A DNA stretch of 40,661 nt from Candidatus Coproplasma excrementavium (lineage in GTDB: Bacteria > Bacillota > Clostridia > Christensenellales > Borkfalkiaceae): contig DVMA01000090.1 of assembly GCA_018715195.1 (NCBI GenBank), positions 1-40,661 on the forward strand. The letters run 5' to 3'. Position 1 is the first letter of the stretch, and each line of letters begins with the position of its first letter. Shown in pieces: positions 16,279 to 24,549 of the stretch. Position numbers and translations under genes: made by a program. The notes under the pieces are model-generated. The model did not search any database. It was not told the DNA's origin and was given only the letters and a program-made list of their open reading frames with translations.

Positions 16279-16422
16279 TAAATCGTATAAGGTAAATTAT
16301 ACGCGGAAAGTGCCTTCATAAAATTTTCCGCAGACATTTTTTCTGTATATGGTTCCCGTTCGGCTTTCGTGCCGTAGGTACGGCCGCGCGGCAGTCAGGC
16401 GCATATGCGGAGGAGTGTTATT

Positions 16423-16980
16423 TTGAACAGCGATATGAAACAGTTAAAACTTGAAAGCGTCTATAAGGACGCATATACGGACAGATACCGCCGTCTAGGG
16501 TATACTCTTGTGAGCGATACCGAAAGCGTGGAGGACGGCGTAAGTTATTCTGTCCTCATGTTCCGCCGCGACACCGATATACCAGGCTACGCAAAGTATG
16601 CCGAGCTGGAGGCTGAGGTGGACGAACTGTGCAGAAAGGCGAAGGAGGCGGCGGGCGCTCCCGACGAAACCAAGCACCACCGCAAGATAATTCTCTTTGC
16701 CCTGCTGATTGCGGGCTTCGTGCTTATGGCGGCGGGCATAGCCTTGGTCATAAGCGGACTTCTGATAAGCAATCTGTATGTGGCTCTCGGCGGCTGGGCG
16801 GGCGCAGTTGCGGGCGCGGTGCTGATAGTGGTATGGAGCTGTCTGCGCGAAAAGTGGCGCATGCGTCGCATAGACATTGCCGATGACGCCGCTCATCCCG
16901 GGTTCGGCGTGGATGTCTACAGCAGAAAGATTGAAGATTGTCTTAAAGAGGCTGATAAGCTTGCCGCGGAGACGCACTGA
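16423..16980 (+). CDS. Two-helix membrane protein of unknown function
   Basis: 185 residues; not recognised. A soluble N-terminal part (LKLESVYKDAYTDRYRRLGY; SYSVLMFRRDTDIPGYAKYA) is followed by a charged linker and two membrane helices (about residues 91-113 and 118-140). A soluble C-terminal tail ends KIEDCLKEADKLAAETH. TTG 16423 is preferred over the upstream ATG 16405 because GGAGGAG at 16409-16415 is spaced correctly for the TTG and would lie inside the gene otherwise. It has its own promoter and terminator, and interrupts the usual tsf-pyrH adjacency. Confidence 0.7.
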   Translation: MNSDMKQLKLESVYKDAYTDRYRRLGYTLVSDTESVEDGVSYSVLMFRRDTDIPGYAKYAELEAEVDELCRKAKEAAGAPDETKHHRKIILFALLIAGFVLMAAGIALVISGLLISNLYVALGGWAGAVAGAVLIVVWSCLREKWRMRRIDIADDAAHPGFGVDVYSRKIEDCLKEADKLAAETH

Positions 16981-17099
16981 CGGAAAGCGGCGGAATAAGT
17001 GCCATAATGTCACGCTTTTATCTTGCGGCATATAATGGGTTTGTGCGGCAGTGCCGCGTGCGGTAAAACAGAATACAGCCGCTGCCGTAAGGGTGACAA

Positions 17100-17125
17100 G
17101 GCGGACGTCCGTCCGCCATTTTTTA
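17100..17125 (+). terminator. Terminator before pyrH
   Basis: Stem GGCGGAC/GTCCGCC with a four-base loop, then ATTTTTT. Confidence 0.82.
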
Positions 17126-17169
17126 TGCTTTTTTCACACAGCCGCGACAAAGTATTTTGCCGTATGCTA

Positions 17170-17198
17170 TTGTAATTTGAACGCATATATGATATAAT
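17170..17198 (+). promoter_or_regulatory. Promoter of pyrH-frr-uppS
   Basis: TTGTAA (17170-17175), 17-base spacer, TATAAT (17193-17198), 43 bp ahead of pyrH. Confidence 0.8.
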
Positions 17199-17240
17199 CA
17201 ACAAAGAAAACTTCGCGGACGGTTCATGGGAGGTAAAAGA

Positions 17241-17951
17241 ATGCAACCGAAATACAAAAGAGTGCTTATAAAACTTTCCGGCGAGGCGCTTGCGGGCAAC
17301 CGCGGGCACGGGCTGGACGAGGCCGTGATAGCCCGCGTGGTCGACCAGATAGTCGCCATAAAGAAGATGGGCGTGGAAGTTGCGCTTGTAATAGGCGGCG
17401 GCAACTTCTGGCGCGGCAGACAGGGCACGCATATGGAGCGTACCACCGCCGACCAGATGGGCATGCTGGCAACGGTTATGAACTCTCTTGCAATGATGGA
17501 CGCAATCGAACAGCGCGGCATTCCCACCAGGGTGCAGACGGCGCTGATAATGACGTCGGTTGCAGAACCCTACATTCTCAGAAAGGCGTTGCACCACTTC
17601 GAAAAGGGCAGGGTGGTAATAATGGCGTGCGGCACGGGCAATCCCTACTGCTCCACGGACACCGCTGCGGCACAGCGCGCGTGCGAAATTCAGGCGGGCG
17701 TGCTGCTTATGGCCAAGAATATAGACGGCATTTACGACAGCGACCCCAAGCTCAACCCCAACGCCAAAAAGTATGACCACCTCAACTACCTGGATATAAT
17801 AAAGGACGGCATCAAGGCGATGGACGCTACTGCGGCCACGATGTGCATGGAGAACGATATCCCCGTGCTCGCCTTCGGTCTGGAAGAGGAAAATTCCATA
17901 GTCAAGGCTGTGTGCGGAGAAAAAATCGGCACGCTTATAGATAATAAATAA
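17241..17951 (+). CDS. pyrH: UMP kinase
   Basis: Phosphorylates UMP to UDP in pyrimidine synthesis. 236 residues of the amino-acid-kinase fold: KRVLIKLSGEALAG at the phosphate-binding N-terminus, VIGGGNFWRGRQG, and GTGNPYCSTDTAAAQRACEI. ATG 17241 is chosen because GGAGGT (17229-17234) fits it; the upstream ATG 17226 would include the ribosome site. frr follows after 12 bp. Confidence 0.97.
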   Translation: MQPKYKRVLIKLSGEALAGNRGHGLDEAVIARVVDQIVAIKKMGVEVALVIGGGNFWRGRQGTHMERTTADQMGMLATVMNSLAMMDAIEQRGIPTRVQTALIMTSVAEPYILRKALHHFEKGRVVIMACGTGNPYCSTDTAAAQRACEIQAGVLLMAKNIDGIYDSDPKLNPNAKKYDHLNYLDIIKDGIKAMDATAATMCMENDIPVLAFGLEEENSIVKAVCGEKIGTLIDNK

Positions 17952-17963
17952 GGAGAAAAATTT

Positions 17964-18536
17964 ATGATAGACAACGAACAGGTTGAAGAAATTATGCTCG
18001 TTCTGGACGACAAGCTGTCCAAATCGGTTAGCGTTCTCAAAGAGGACTATTCCGTAATCCGTGCGGGCAGGGCCAATCCGCACATACTGGACAGAGTGAT
18101 GGTTGACTACTACGGCGCGCCCACGCCCATCAACCAGACATCCAACATCTCCGTGCAGGAGGGCAGGTGCCTTGTAATTTCCCCCTGGGATATATCGCTT
18201 TTAAAGGGCATTGAAAAGGCAATACTTACTTCCGATATCGGCCTTAACCCCACCAACGACGGCAAGGTTATCCGTCTTGTATTCCCCGAACTCACCGAGG
18301 AGCGCAGAAAGGACCTTGTAAAGAAGATACGCAAGATGGGTGAAGACGCCAAGGTTGCCGCGCGCAACGTGCGCAGAGAGGCAATGGATGCCATCAAAAA
18401 GCTCAAGAACGATAAAACCCTTTCCGAGGACGAAGTAGCCCTCTGCGAAAAGGATGTGGAAAAGCAGGTTTCGGACTGCATTTCCAAGATAGACGCAGCT
18501 GTTTCCGATAAAGAAAAGGAAATAATGACCGTATAA
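17964..18536 (+). CDS. frr: Ribosome recycling factor
   Basis: 190 residues; with EF-G it splits post-termination ribosomes. Family segments: SVIRAGRANPHILDRVMVDY, YGAPTPINQTSNISVQEGR, LTEERRKDLVKKIRKMGEDA and KVAARNVRREAMDAIKKLKN. AAGGAG precedes the ATG. uppS begins one base after the stop codon. Confidence 0.97.
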   Translation: MIDNEQVEEIMLVLDDKLSKSVSVLKEDYSVIRAGRANPHILDRVMVDYYGAPTPINQTSNISVQEGRCLVISPWDISLLKGIEKAILTSDIGLNPTNDGKVIRLVFPELTEERRKDLVKKIRKMGEDAKVAARNVRREAMDAIKKLKNDKTLSEDEVALCEKDVEKQVSDCISKIDAAVSDKEKEIMTV

Positions 18537-18537
18537 A

Positions 18538-19227
18538 ATGTCTGAAAAGAGTGCTCTGCCCGTAAATGTGGGCATAATAATGGACGGAAACGGCAGATGG
18601 GCAAAAAAGCGCCTTCTGCCCCGTTCTGCGGGACACGATGCGGGCATGAAGCGCATAATAAAGCTGGTCCGCCACGCCTGCGAAATCGGGGTGAAGTACC
18701 TTACGCTCTACGCGCTATCCACCGAAAATCTTTCCCGCCCCAAAGAGGAGCTGGAGGGACTGTATAATCTGTTCCGCACATACTTTGAAAAGTATGCCCC
18801 CGAACTGCTCAAAGAAAATTCGGCGGTAAAAGTCATAGGCGATCTCTCCGCACTTCCCGAAGACGTTGCCGAAAAAATGCGCAGCATATGTTCGCGCTCG
18901 CCCGAAAATCCGCAGTTCACGGTTGTGTTTGCGGTGAACTACGGCAGCCGCGCAGAAATTGTGCGTGCGGCCAATTTTGCCTGCGAGCTGGGCGGAAAGA
19001 TGACCGAACAGAGCTTTTCGCGCCTTTTATACACGGCGGATATGCCCGACCCCGACTTTATAATACGCACGGGCGGCGAACTCAGACTTTCAAATTTTCT
19101 GCTCTGGCAGGCGGCCTATGCCGAGCTGTATTTTACCGACGTGCTCTTTCCCGATTTCACCGATAAGCACTTCGACAAGGCCATCAAAGACTTCTGCGGC
19201 CGTACGAGAAGGTTCGGCAAGGTCTGA
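18538..19227 (+). CDS. uppS: Isoprenyl transferase (undecaprenyl diphosphate synthase)
   Basis: Condenses isopentenyl units into the C55 lipid carrier of wall synthesis. 229 residues; MDGNGRWAKKR with catalytic Asp16, GVKYLTLYALSTENLSRP and the substrate-binding DFIIRTGGELRLSNFLLWQA. The family signature usually reads R-x-S-G-E; here a Gly replaces the Ser (RTGGE). It is one base from frr, so it depends on that transcript. Confidence 0.95.
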   Translation: MSEKSALPVNVGIIMDGNGRWAKKRLLPRSAGHDAGMKRIIKLVRHACEIGVKYLTLYALSTENLSRPKEELEGLYNLFRTYFEKYAPELLKENSAVKVIGDLSALPEDVAEKMRSICSRSPENPQFTVVFAVNYGSRAEIVRAANFACELGGKMTEQSFSRLLYTADMPDPDFIIRTGGELRLSNFLLWQAAYAELYFTDVLFPDFTDKHFDKAIKDFCGRTRRFGKV

Positions 19228-19407
19228 AAATTGTAAAATCTCTCCGCGCGGAGGCAGGCGGCAGAGTCCGCTTTATAAGCAGGCTGTCCGTTATCCGATT
19301 AAACGCGGTAGTATTTTGCGGCGGAATTTGATGAGGAAAAAAGGCATCGTCTGCACAATTGACCCGCAGATATGTGCCGATTACTATACATTCAAAGGTT
19401 AAAAAAG
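19228..19407. other. uppS-cdsA spacer
   Basis: 180 bp without a gene; it contains a minus-orientation repeat copy at 19357-19382 and no evident promoter or terminator. Confidence 0.45.
19357..19382 (-). repeat. Dispersed palindromic repeat, copy 5
   Basis: On the minus strand: AATC, then GGCACATATCTGCGGGTCAA, then TT. It differs from copy 1 at two positions. Confidence 0.75.
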
Positions 19408-20274
19408 ATGAAAATCAGAACTATTACGAGCACCGTGTACGTGCTCGCGGTGATTGCGCTGTGTGCAGGCAAGTGGCTCATTCCCGATGGATACGGCGCG
19501 CTTTTGTTTGACGCGGTGTTCTGCCTGATAGGCGGCATAGGCGCGTTTGAACTCATAAGGGCGCTCGGCGGCGTATCCGTGCTTCAGCGCGCAATTGCAA
19601 TAACGTTCAGCGCGTTGGCTGCTCCTCTGTTTGCGCTCATGGCGCTGCTCACTGGCAGCGGCTGGCTGGGTGCGGCGGACGCCCTTGCGCTCGGCGCAGT
19701 TCTTCTCTGCGTAATGTTCGTGGCCGACCATAACCGCTCCGACCTCACAAGTACGCTCCGTTCGCTGTTCGTCCTCGTATATGTGGGACTGCTTACGGCT
19801 CTGCTTTCGGCAGTCAACCATATGACGAATAATTCAATGCTTGCAATAATGGTGCTGTTTATCTGCACGCCCTTTACCGATGCGGCGGCATTCCTTACCG
19901 GCATGGCCCTCGGCAGACGTCTGCCTGCAAAGCTTGCGCCTGCGGTAAGCCCCAACAAGACGATAGTCGGCGCGATAGGCGGCCTTATCGGCGGCATAGC
20001 GGGCGGCGTTGCGGCATACTATCTGTTTGTCGTGCTCGGCGGACAGCCCGTATTCAATACCGCTCTTCCCGGTTGGGCGGCGGCAATAATAATCGGCTTT
20101 GCGGTATCCATAGCCACCCAGTTCGGCGACCTGTTTGAAAGCGCAATAAAGCGCGCGGCGGGCGTAAAGGATATGGGCAAGCTTCTTCCCGGTCACGGCG
20201 GCGTGCTCGACCGCTTTGACGGAACGCTGTTTGCGGGCATAGTAGTTTTCATCGCGTTTGCGTTCATCGCATAA
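19408..20274 (+). CDS. cdsA: Phosphatidate cytidylyltransferase
   Basis: Makes CDP-diacylglycerol, the precursor of membrane phospholipids. 288 residues with about eight hydrophobic membrane segments. The C-terminal signature SAIKRAAGVKDMGKLLPGHG with GVLDRFD is diagnostic. The ATG at 19408 (MKIRTITSTVYVLAV) gives a normal N-terminus; an upstream in-frame start at 19372 lies in the repeat-containing spacer. The ribosome site is weak (AAAGG). Confidence 0.95.
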   Translation: MKIRTITSTVYVLAVIALCAGKWLIPDGYGALLFDAVFCLIGGIGAFELIRALGGVSVLQRAIAITFSALAAPLFALMALLTGSGWLGAADALALGAVLLCVMFVADHNRSDLTSTLRSLFVLVYVGLLTALLSAVNHMTNNSMLAIMVLFICTPFTDAAAFLTGMALGRRLPAKLAPAVSPNKTIVGAIGGLIGGIAGGVAAYYLFVVLGGQPVFNTALPGWAAAIIIGFAVSIATQFGDLFESAIKRAAGVKDMGKLLPGHGGVLDRFDGTLFAGIVVFIAFAFIA

Positions 20275-20292
20275 TATATGGCGGGCAATTTA
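20272..20292 (+). repeat. Dispersed repeat, degenerate copy at the cdsA stop
   Basis: ATATGGCGGGCAATTTAA resembles the right half of the repeat and begins at the cdsA stop codon. Only the right arm is well kept. Confidence 0.4.
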
Positions 20293-20321
20293 AAATATCT
20301 GCCCGCAGAGTGTGCATAATT

Positions 20322-20352
20322 ACGGTTTCCGTTTCCGCGGAAACCGTTTTTT
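20322..20352 (+). terminator. Terminator after cdsA
   Basis: Stem ACGGTTTCCG/CGGAAACCGT with a short apex, followed by TTTTT. Confidence 0.75.
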
Positions 20353-20445
20353 AAAAGTTGTAAAAGCCGCGCTGACGGAAAAATTTGACAAGTCCGTAGC
20401 GTCAGTTAATTTTATAATAGTGTCATTAAATCGCGGCGGGCGGGG

Positions 20446-20451
20446 TATAAT
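20446..20451 (+). promoter_or_regulatory. Possible -10 box of dxr-rseP
   Basis: TATAAT at 20446-20451, but no good -35 at 17 bases. An upstream TTGACA (20385-20390) pairs with another TATAAT (20413-20418) only at a 22-base spacer. The exact promoter is undecided. Confidence 0.4.
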
Positions 20452-20506
20452 ATTTTTAGCCGCACCGCGCGGCGGAAGCATTTTCCGCAGATAATAAGGT
20501 GTGCAT

Positions 20507-21658
20507 ATGAAAAAAATTGCGCTCATAGGCAGTACGGGCAGTATAGGCAGACAGACGATAGAGGTTGTTAAAGAGCACCCCGAAGAGTTTGAAATAGTTG
20601 CAATGGCGGCGGGCAGCTCGTGGGAGCGGTTTCAAAGCCAGCTCTGGCAGATAAAGCCGCGCTATGCCGCGCTTGCGGACAGTTCTGCGGCCGAAAAAAT
20701 AACCTCTCTGCCCGCGGAAACGCATTTTTGCGGCGGCGAGGAGGCGGCTCTTGCGGTTGCCTCGTTCGAACAGGCGGACATAGTGCTTGTTGCGGCGGGC
20801 GGTTTCGCGGGGCTTAAATACTCGCTTGCGGCCATAAATGCGGGCAAGGCGCTCGCTCTCGCCAACAAGGAAACGCTTGTGTGCGGCGGGGATATGGTAA
20901 TGCCGCTTGCAAAAAAGCAGGGCACGCCCATTCTGCCCGTGGACAGCGAACATTCCGCCATATGGCAATGCCTGGGCTGTGACCTCAATACGCCCTTTTC
21001 CCGCCTTATTATAACGGCCAGCGGCGGTGCGTTCCGCTCGCTCGATGCCGCTCAGCTGGAAAATGTCACTCCGCAGATGGCGCTTAAGCACCCCACCTGG
21101 AATATGGGCGCAAAGATAACCATAGACAGCGCCACCCTGCTCAATAAGGGGTTCGAGGTGATAGAGGCGCACCATCTGTACAGCGCCGACTATGGCAAAA
21201 TTACCGCCGTTCTGCACCCGCAGAGCATAGTTCATTCAATGGTGGAGTTTGCCGACGGCGCAACGATTGCGCAGCTTTCATATCCCACAATGAAACTGCC
21301 CATACAGCTTGCGCTTTCCTATCCTGACCGATTGCCGCTTTTTGGTACGGCGCTGGACTTTGATAAGATTTTTTCCCTTGACTTTGCCCCGCTGGAGCGG
21401 GAAAAGTTCCCCTGTTTTGACATAGCGGTAAACTGCGGAAGGGAGGGCGGCACTCTGCCTTGCGCAATGAATGCCGCGGGCGAGGTGGCCGTTCGCGCCT
21501 TCCTCAAAGAGAGGATAAAGTTCACGCATATAGCGCGCGTAATCGAGCAGGTAATCGCCTCGCAGACGCGGGAGAGGGTGGAAAGCTACGCGCAGCTTGA
21601 AGAGGTGGACCGCCGCGCCCGCTTTAGCGCTGAAAAGTGTGTCAGCGCGCTGTCCTGA
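20507..21658 (+). CDS. dxr: 1-deoxy-D-xylulose-5-phosphate reductoisomerase
   Basis: NADPH-dependent enzyme making MEP, the committed step of the non-mevalonate isoprenoid pathway. 383 residues. NADPH-binding MKKIALIGSTGSIGRQTIEV, then ALANKETLVCGGDMV, and the metal/substrate site PVDSEHSAIWQCL. The KITIDSATLLNKGFEVIEAH segment follows. ATG 20507 is preferred to GTG 20501. rseP follows after a hairpin-bearing spacer. Functionally it feeds UppS, encoded 1.3 kb upstream. Confidence 0.96.
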   Translation: MKKIALIGSTGSIGRQTIEVVKEHPEEFEIVAMAAGSSWERFQSQLWQIKPRYAALADSSAAEKITSLPAETHFCGGEEAALAVASFEQADIVLVAAGGFAGLKYSLAAINAGKALALANKETLVCGGDMVMPLAKKQGTPILPVDSEHSAIWQCLGCDLNTPFSRLIITASGGAFRSLDAAQLENVTPQMALKHPTWNMGAKITIDSATLLNKGFEVIEAHHLYSADYGKITAVLHPQSIVHSMVEFADGATIAQLSYPTMKLPIQLALSYPDRLPLFGTALDFDKIFSLDFAPLEREKFPCFDIAVNCGREGGTLPCAMNAAGEVAVRAFLKERIKFTHIARVIEQVIASQTRERVESYAQLEEVDRRARFSAEKCVSALS

Positions 21659-21703
21659 AGGCAAAGACGCGGCAATATGCCTCAACCATTACATAAAAAG
21701 GTG

Positions 21704-21735
21704 CGCCGCCGCATGCAAACTGGCGGCGTTTGCAT
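21704..21735 (+). promoter_or_regulatory. Mutually exclusive hairpins ahead of rseP
   Basis: CGCCGCC (21704-21710) can pair with GGCGGCG (21722-21728). Alternatively ATGCAAAC (21713-21720) can pair with GTTTGCAT (21728-21735), which is followed by TAAATTTTT. The two stems exclude each other. Confidence 0.4.
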
Positions 21736-21758
21736 TAAATTTTTAAGGTAAATACTTG

Positions 21759-22925
21759 ATGAATCTGCTCTCGGTTTCGTCCGTGTTCGGCACGATAGGT
21801 TCGGTCCTGCTTGCAATACTCATACTGCTTGCAATGATTACCGTGCACGAATTCGGGCACTATATGGCGGGCAAGGCGCTCGGCTTTAAAATAGATGAAT
21901 TCTCTATAGGTTTCGGCCCCGCGCTGCTCAAGCACCGCAAACGTAACGGGGAGCTGTTTTCCGTGCGCGCCGTGCCGCTCGGCGGATACTGCGCGTTTGC
22001 GGGCGAAAGCGGGGAGGAAACTTCTGCGCCGTCACCCTTTGAGGAGTGCGAAAAGGCGGCCGCAGAAACTGAAAAAAAGGCAACTTTCACTTCAAAGCCG
22101 CCCTGGCAGCGCATAATAGTGCTTATCTCGGGCGCGCTGATGAATTACATCACCGCCGTCGTGCTCATAATCGTCAGCTTTCTCGCATTCGGACAGATGG
22201 TCGTGTGCATAAACGGCGTGCAGTACACGGAAGATTATACCGTTGCAAACAGTTTTGTGGCGGGGGACGTCATTCTGGAGGCGGAGGGCAGGGGAATTTA
22301 CCTCACTTCCGACCTTATGGAGGCGCTTTCGGGTAAGGACGAGGGCGAACTTGCGCGCTTCAAGGTGGAGCGCGGCGGCGAGGTTACGGAAATTTATGTG
22401 GCGCTCCGCCGCGACTGTCACTTCAAAAATTCTTCCCAGACCTCGGTGCTGTGGTCGGCGCTCGGCGTGGATACAGAAGTGCGTGCGGACGGCAACGCCT
22501 ACTGGCAGGTGAGTACCGTCAGCCGCCGTTTCCCCTTCTTTGAAAGCGTGGGCCGCAGTTTTGCCTATTCTTTCAAAATAGCGGGCACAATCTTCCGCGT
22601 GCTTGGCGAACTGCTTACGGGCGACTTGGGGCTCAACGCCGTCGGCGGGCCCGTCACTACAATAAAACTCACTTCGCAGATAGCCTCGCAGGGTGTGCAG
22701 TCTTTTCTGGAGATTGCGGCATATATAGGGGTCAATCTTGCAGTATTCAATCTTTTGCCCATTCCCGCGCTGGATGGCAGCAAGGTTATTTTCTGCCTGA
22801 TAGAATGGATATTCCGCCGTCCCGTACCCAGAAAGGTAGAGGCGGTGATACACGCCGCGGGCTTTGTGCTGATAATAGCCTTTGCGGTGATAGTCGACAT
22901 AATGCAGTTTGCCGCCTGCGGATAG
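21759..22925 (+). CDS. rseP: Site-2 (RseP/RasP-type) membrane metalloprotease
   Basis: Intramembrane zinc protease that cleaves anti-sigma factors and signal-peptide remnants. 388 residues; the zinc motif HEFGH is at 30-34 in the first membrane helix. A PDZ-like region is at about 155-235 (VAGDVILEAEGRGIYLTSDL), and the C-terminal LLPIPALDGSKVIFCLIEW contains the third zinc ligand. Start: ATG 21759; TTG 21756 is in frame just before it. Last gene of the uppS-cdsA-dxr-rseP order. A bidirectional terminator follows. Confidence 0.95.
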   Translation: MNLLSVSSVFGTIGSVLLAILILLAMITVHEFGHYMAGKALGFKIDEFSIGFGPALLKHRKRNGELFSVRAVPLGGYCAFAGESGEETSAPSPFEECEKAAAETEKKATFTSKPPWQRIIVLISGALMNYITAVVLIIVSFLAFGQMVVCINGVQYTEDYTVANSFVAGDVILEAEGRGIYLTSDLMEALSGKDEGELARFKVERGGEVTEIYVALRRDCHFKNSSQTSVLWSALGVDTEVRADGNAYWQVSTVSRRFPFFESVGRSFAYSFKIAGTIFRVLGELLTGDLGLNAVGGPVTTIKLTSQIASQGVQSFLEIAAYIGVNLAVFNLLPIPALDGSKVIFCLIEWIFRRPVPRKVEAVIHAAGFVLIIAFAVIVDIMQFAACG

Positions 22926-22940
22926 AAAAAATCGGATATG

Positions 22941-22972
22941 AAAAAGGCGCCGTGATAAATCACGGCGCCTTG
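22941..22972 (-). terminator. Terminator of thiT-like gene (shared with rseP)
   Basis: Stem GGCGCCGTGAT/ATCACGGCGCC with a short apex. The minus-strand side has five T residues; the plus-strand side has TTGTCTT, so it may serve both convergent genes. Confidence 0.78.
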
Positions 22973-22993
22973 TCTTATGCGCGTAAAACTTAC

Positions 22994-24232
22994 TCAGTCT
23001 GCATTGTTTTCAGCCGCGGGCTGGGGCTTATCGGAGTACTTTCCGTTAGCAAATGCGATAAACTGAACTTTGTTGACCTGTGCGTTGAACGCCCTGGAAG
23101 AGAATACAATCACGCCCACAACTATGGCTATGGCTATATCTGCGAACACGAAGGAGTTGTATGCAAGGCTGTAAGCCCATACGTTGTCCAGCGTGGAGTA
23201 TTCGGAAAAGGCGAACACGCCCGCAAACACGTGCGAGGCAAAGCGGATAACGCTTGCAACAATCGCGCCGAGCGCAAATTTTACCTGGGGAGCTTTTTTA
23301 AGCGCCTTCACGCGCGAGAACATTCCCGCAAGACCGATTGCTGAGAAGGCTACGGGGTAGTCGAGCAGGAACTGTGCGGGGTGAATGAACCATATTCCCT
23401 GCACGGCCTGCAGAATGCCATAAGCAAAGCCTGCAAGCACGCCCTTTCTTACGCCGAACATGTAGGAATATATCATGAGGGGCAGAAGGGAGGCGAGCGT
23501 CAGAGAGCCGCCCTGGGGCATTTCGAAGAACTTTATGTAGGAGAGCGCAAAGCTCATTGCAATGCATATGCCCGCGTAGGATACCGAGCGGGAGTCAAAC
23601 TCCTTTTTCTCGCCCCTGCCCATAAGCCAGGCAAGAATGGCTATTACGGCTATCACGCCCACAACGCTGCAATAGAGGGCAATATTTTCGTTTGAAGATA
23701 TCTCCGCACCGTTGTTAGATTCGGCGTTGCCCGAGGAGAAGTATATTCCCAGGCATACGAGAAGGGCTATCAGCGCCGCGCCGAATACCGCCGCAAAGGT
23801 TATAAGCGTAATTTTGAACGGCTTTTTCCCGAAGAGGGAGGCAACGTAGCTTGCCGCAATGCCGAGTACCACAACCGCGCCCATTATGATTGAGGGGATG
23901 TATACGTAGCCGAGAATGTCGGTATAGTCGGCGTAGCCCTTTTCGGCTATTTCAGCAAAGCCGAGCGCGAGCATGGCGATGAGTACGGCGGCGGCAAAAC
24001 CGCCCGCAAGCAGCAGCGCGCCCTTTACGTAGCCGGAAAACTTTTCAGGTCTTTTGTACCTTACCGCAATGCCTACGGCAACAAGAATGACTATCAGCGC
24101 TATTGCCGTGTAAAAGAATACCTGCGTGAGCAGGCTGTTGGCGTAACCCGTCCATACGTCTTCATAGACGAATGCTTCGTCATCGCCGTTGGGCACCGTA
24201 TTTATATACGAGCTCAGAAGTGAAAAATTCAT
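22994..24232 (-). CDS. thiT: ThiT-type thiamine transporter with N-terminal membrane extension
   Basis: A 412-residue polytopic membrane protein. Residues about 213-395 are the thiamine-binding S-component ThiT of an energy-coupling factor transporter: SYAGICIAMSFALSYIKFFE, then MPQGGSLTLASLLPLMIYSY and GILQAVQGIWFIHPAQFLLD. The first 210 residues, with about five membrane helices (37-58, 71-95, 112-132, 140-164, 184-203), are not part of normal ThiT, which is about 180-200 residues. AAAGGAGG fits ATG 24232; the frame opens further upstream inside the riboswitch terminator. A TPP riboswitch with a terminator controls it, which confirms the thiamine link. Confidence 0.85.
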   Translation of the reverse strand: MNFSLLSSYINTVPNGDDEAFVYEDVWTGYANSLLTQVFFYTAIALIVILVAVGIAVRYKRPEKFSGYVKGALLLAGGFAAAVLIAMLALGFAEIAEKGYADYTDILGYVYIPSIIMGAVVVLGIAASYVASLFGKKPFKITLITFAAVFGAALIALLVCLGIYFSSGNAESNNGAEISSNENIALYCSVVGVIAVIAILAWLMGRGEKKEFDSRSVSYAGICIAMSFALSYIKFFEMPQGGSLTLASLLPLMIYSYMFGVRKGVLAGFAYGILQAVQGIWFIHPAQFLLDYPVAFSAIGLAGMFSRVKALKKAPQVKFALGAIVASVIRFASHVFAGVFAFSEYSTLDNVWAYSLAYNSFVFADIAIAIVVGVIVFSSRAFNAQVNKVQFIAFANGKYSDKPQPAAENNAD

Positions 24233-24256
24233 AAAACCTCCTTTGTACCGCCGAAA

Positions 24257-24303
24257 AGAAAAAAGGCCGCTCAACTTTACCGCGCAAAATAAAGTCAGCG
24301 ACC
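24257..24303 (-). terminator. Expression-platform terminator of the TPP riboswitch
   Basis: Minus strand: GGTCGCTGACTTTA pairs with TAAAGTTGAGCGGCC (one bulged G) around a ten-base loop, then TTTTTTCTTTT. It ends 25 bases before the thiT ATG. Confidence 0.82.
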
Positions 24304-24315
24304 GCAATTATATGG

Positions 24316-24398
24316 CCAATGTACTATCGCTCAAGCATTACCTTGCCGATTCAAAGGGTATAATCTCAGCCCGCGCGCACGCGGACACCCCCGACGGT
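24316..24398 (-). ncRNA. TPP riboswitch (THI element)
   Basis: The minus strand shows the conserved blocks in order: GGGGGTGTCC, a GC-rich P3 arm, GGGCTGAGATTATACCCTTT with GAA, then AAGGTAATGCTTGAGCGATA. These match the CUGAGA and GGAUAAUGCCAGCG cores of thiamine pyrophosphate aptamers. With the terminator downstream it should switch thiT off when TPP is plentiful. Confidence 0.88.
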
Positions 24399-24435
24399 AT
24401 TTATTTTTTTATGGCATCCTTTCCGATGCAAAAAA

Positions 24436-24464
24436 ATTATATGGCAAATCGGCTTGCAAGTCAA
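24436..24464 (-). promoter_or_regulatory. Promoter of TPP riboswitch-thiT
   Basis: Minus strand TTGACT (24459-24464), 17-base spacer, TATAAT (24436-24441). Its -35 box touches that of the divergent promoter at 24465. Confidence 0.82.
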
Positions 24465-24493
24465 TTGAATTAAGCAAAAAAATGCTGTATAAT
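24465..24493 (+). promoter_or_regulatory. Promoter of the yfbR-like gene
   Basis: TTGAAT (24465-24470), 17-base spacer, TATAAT (24488-24493), immediately adjacent to the divergent thiT promoter. Confidence 0.8.
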
Positions 24494-24549
24494 TAAAAAG
24501 TAATCAACGCGCACGCGCGCGTACTATATATTATATAAGAGGTCTTTGT

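Noticed and set aside
24189-24473. Plus-strand 94-codon frame upstream of the yfbR-like gene
   Set aside because: It runs antisense through the TPP riboswitch and its terminator, and has no ribosome site.
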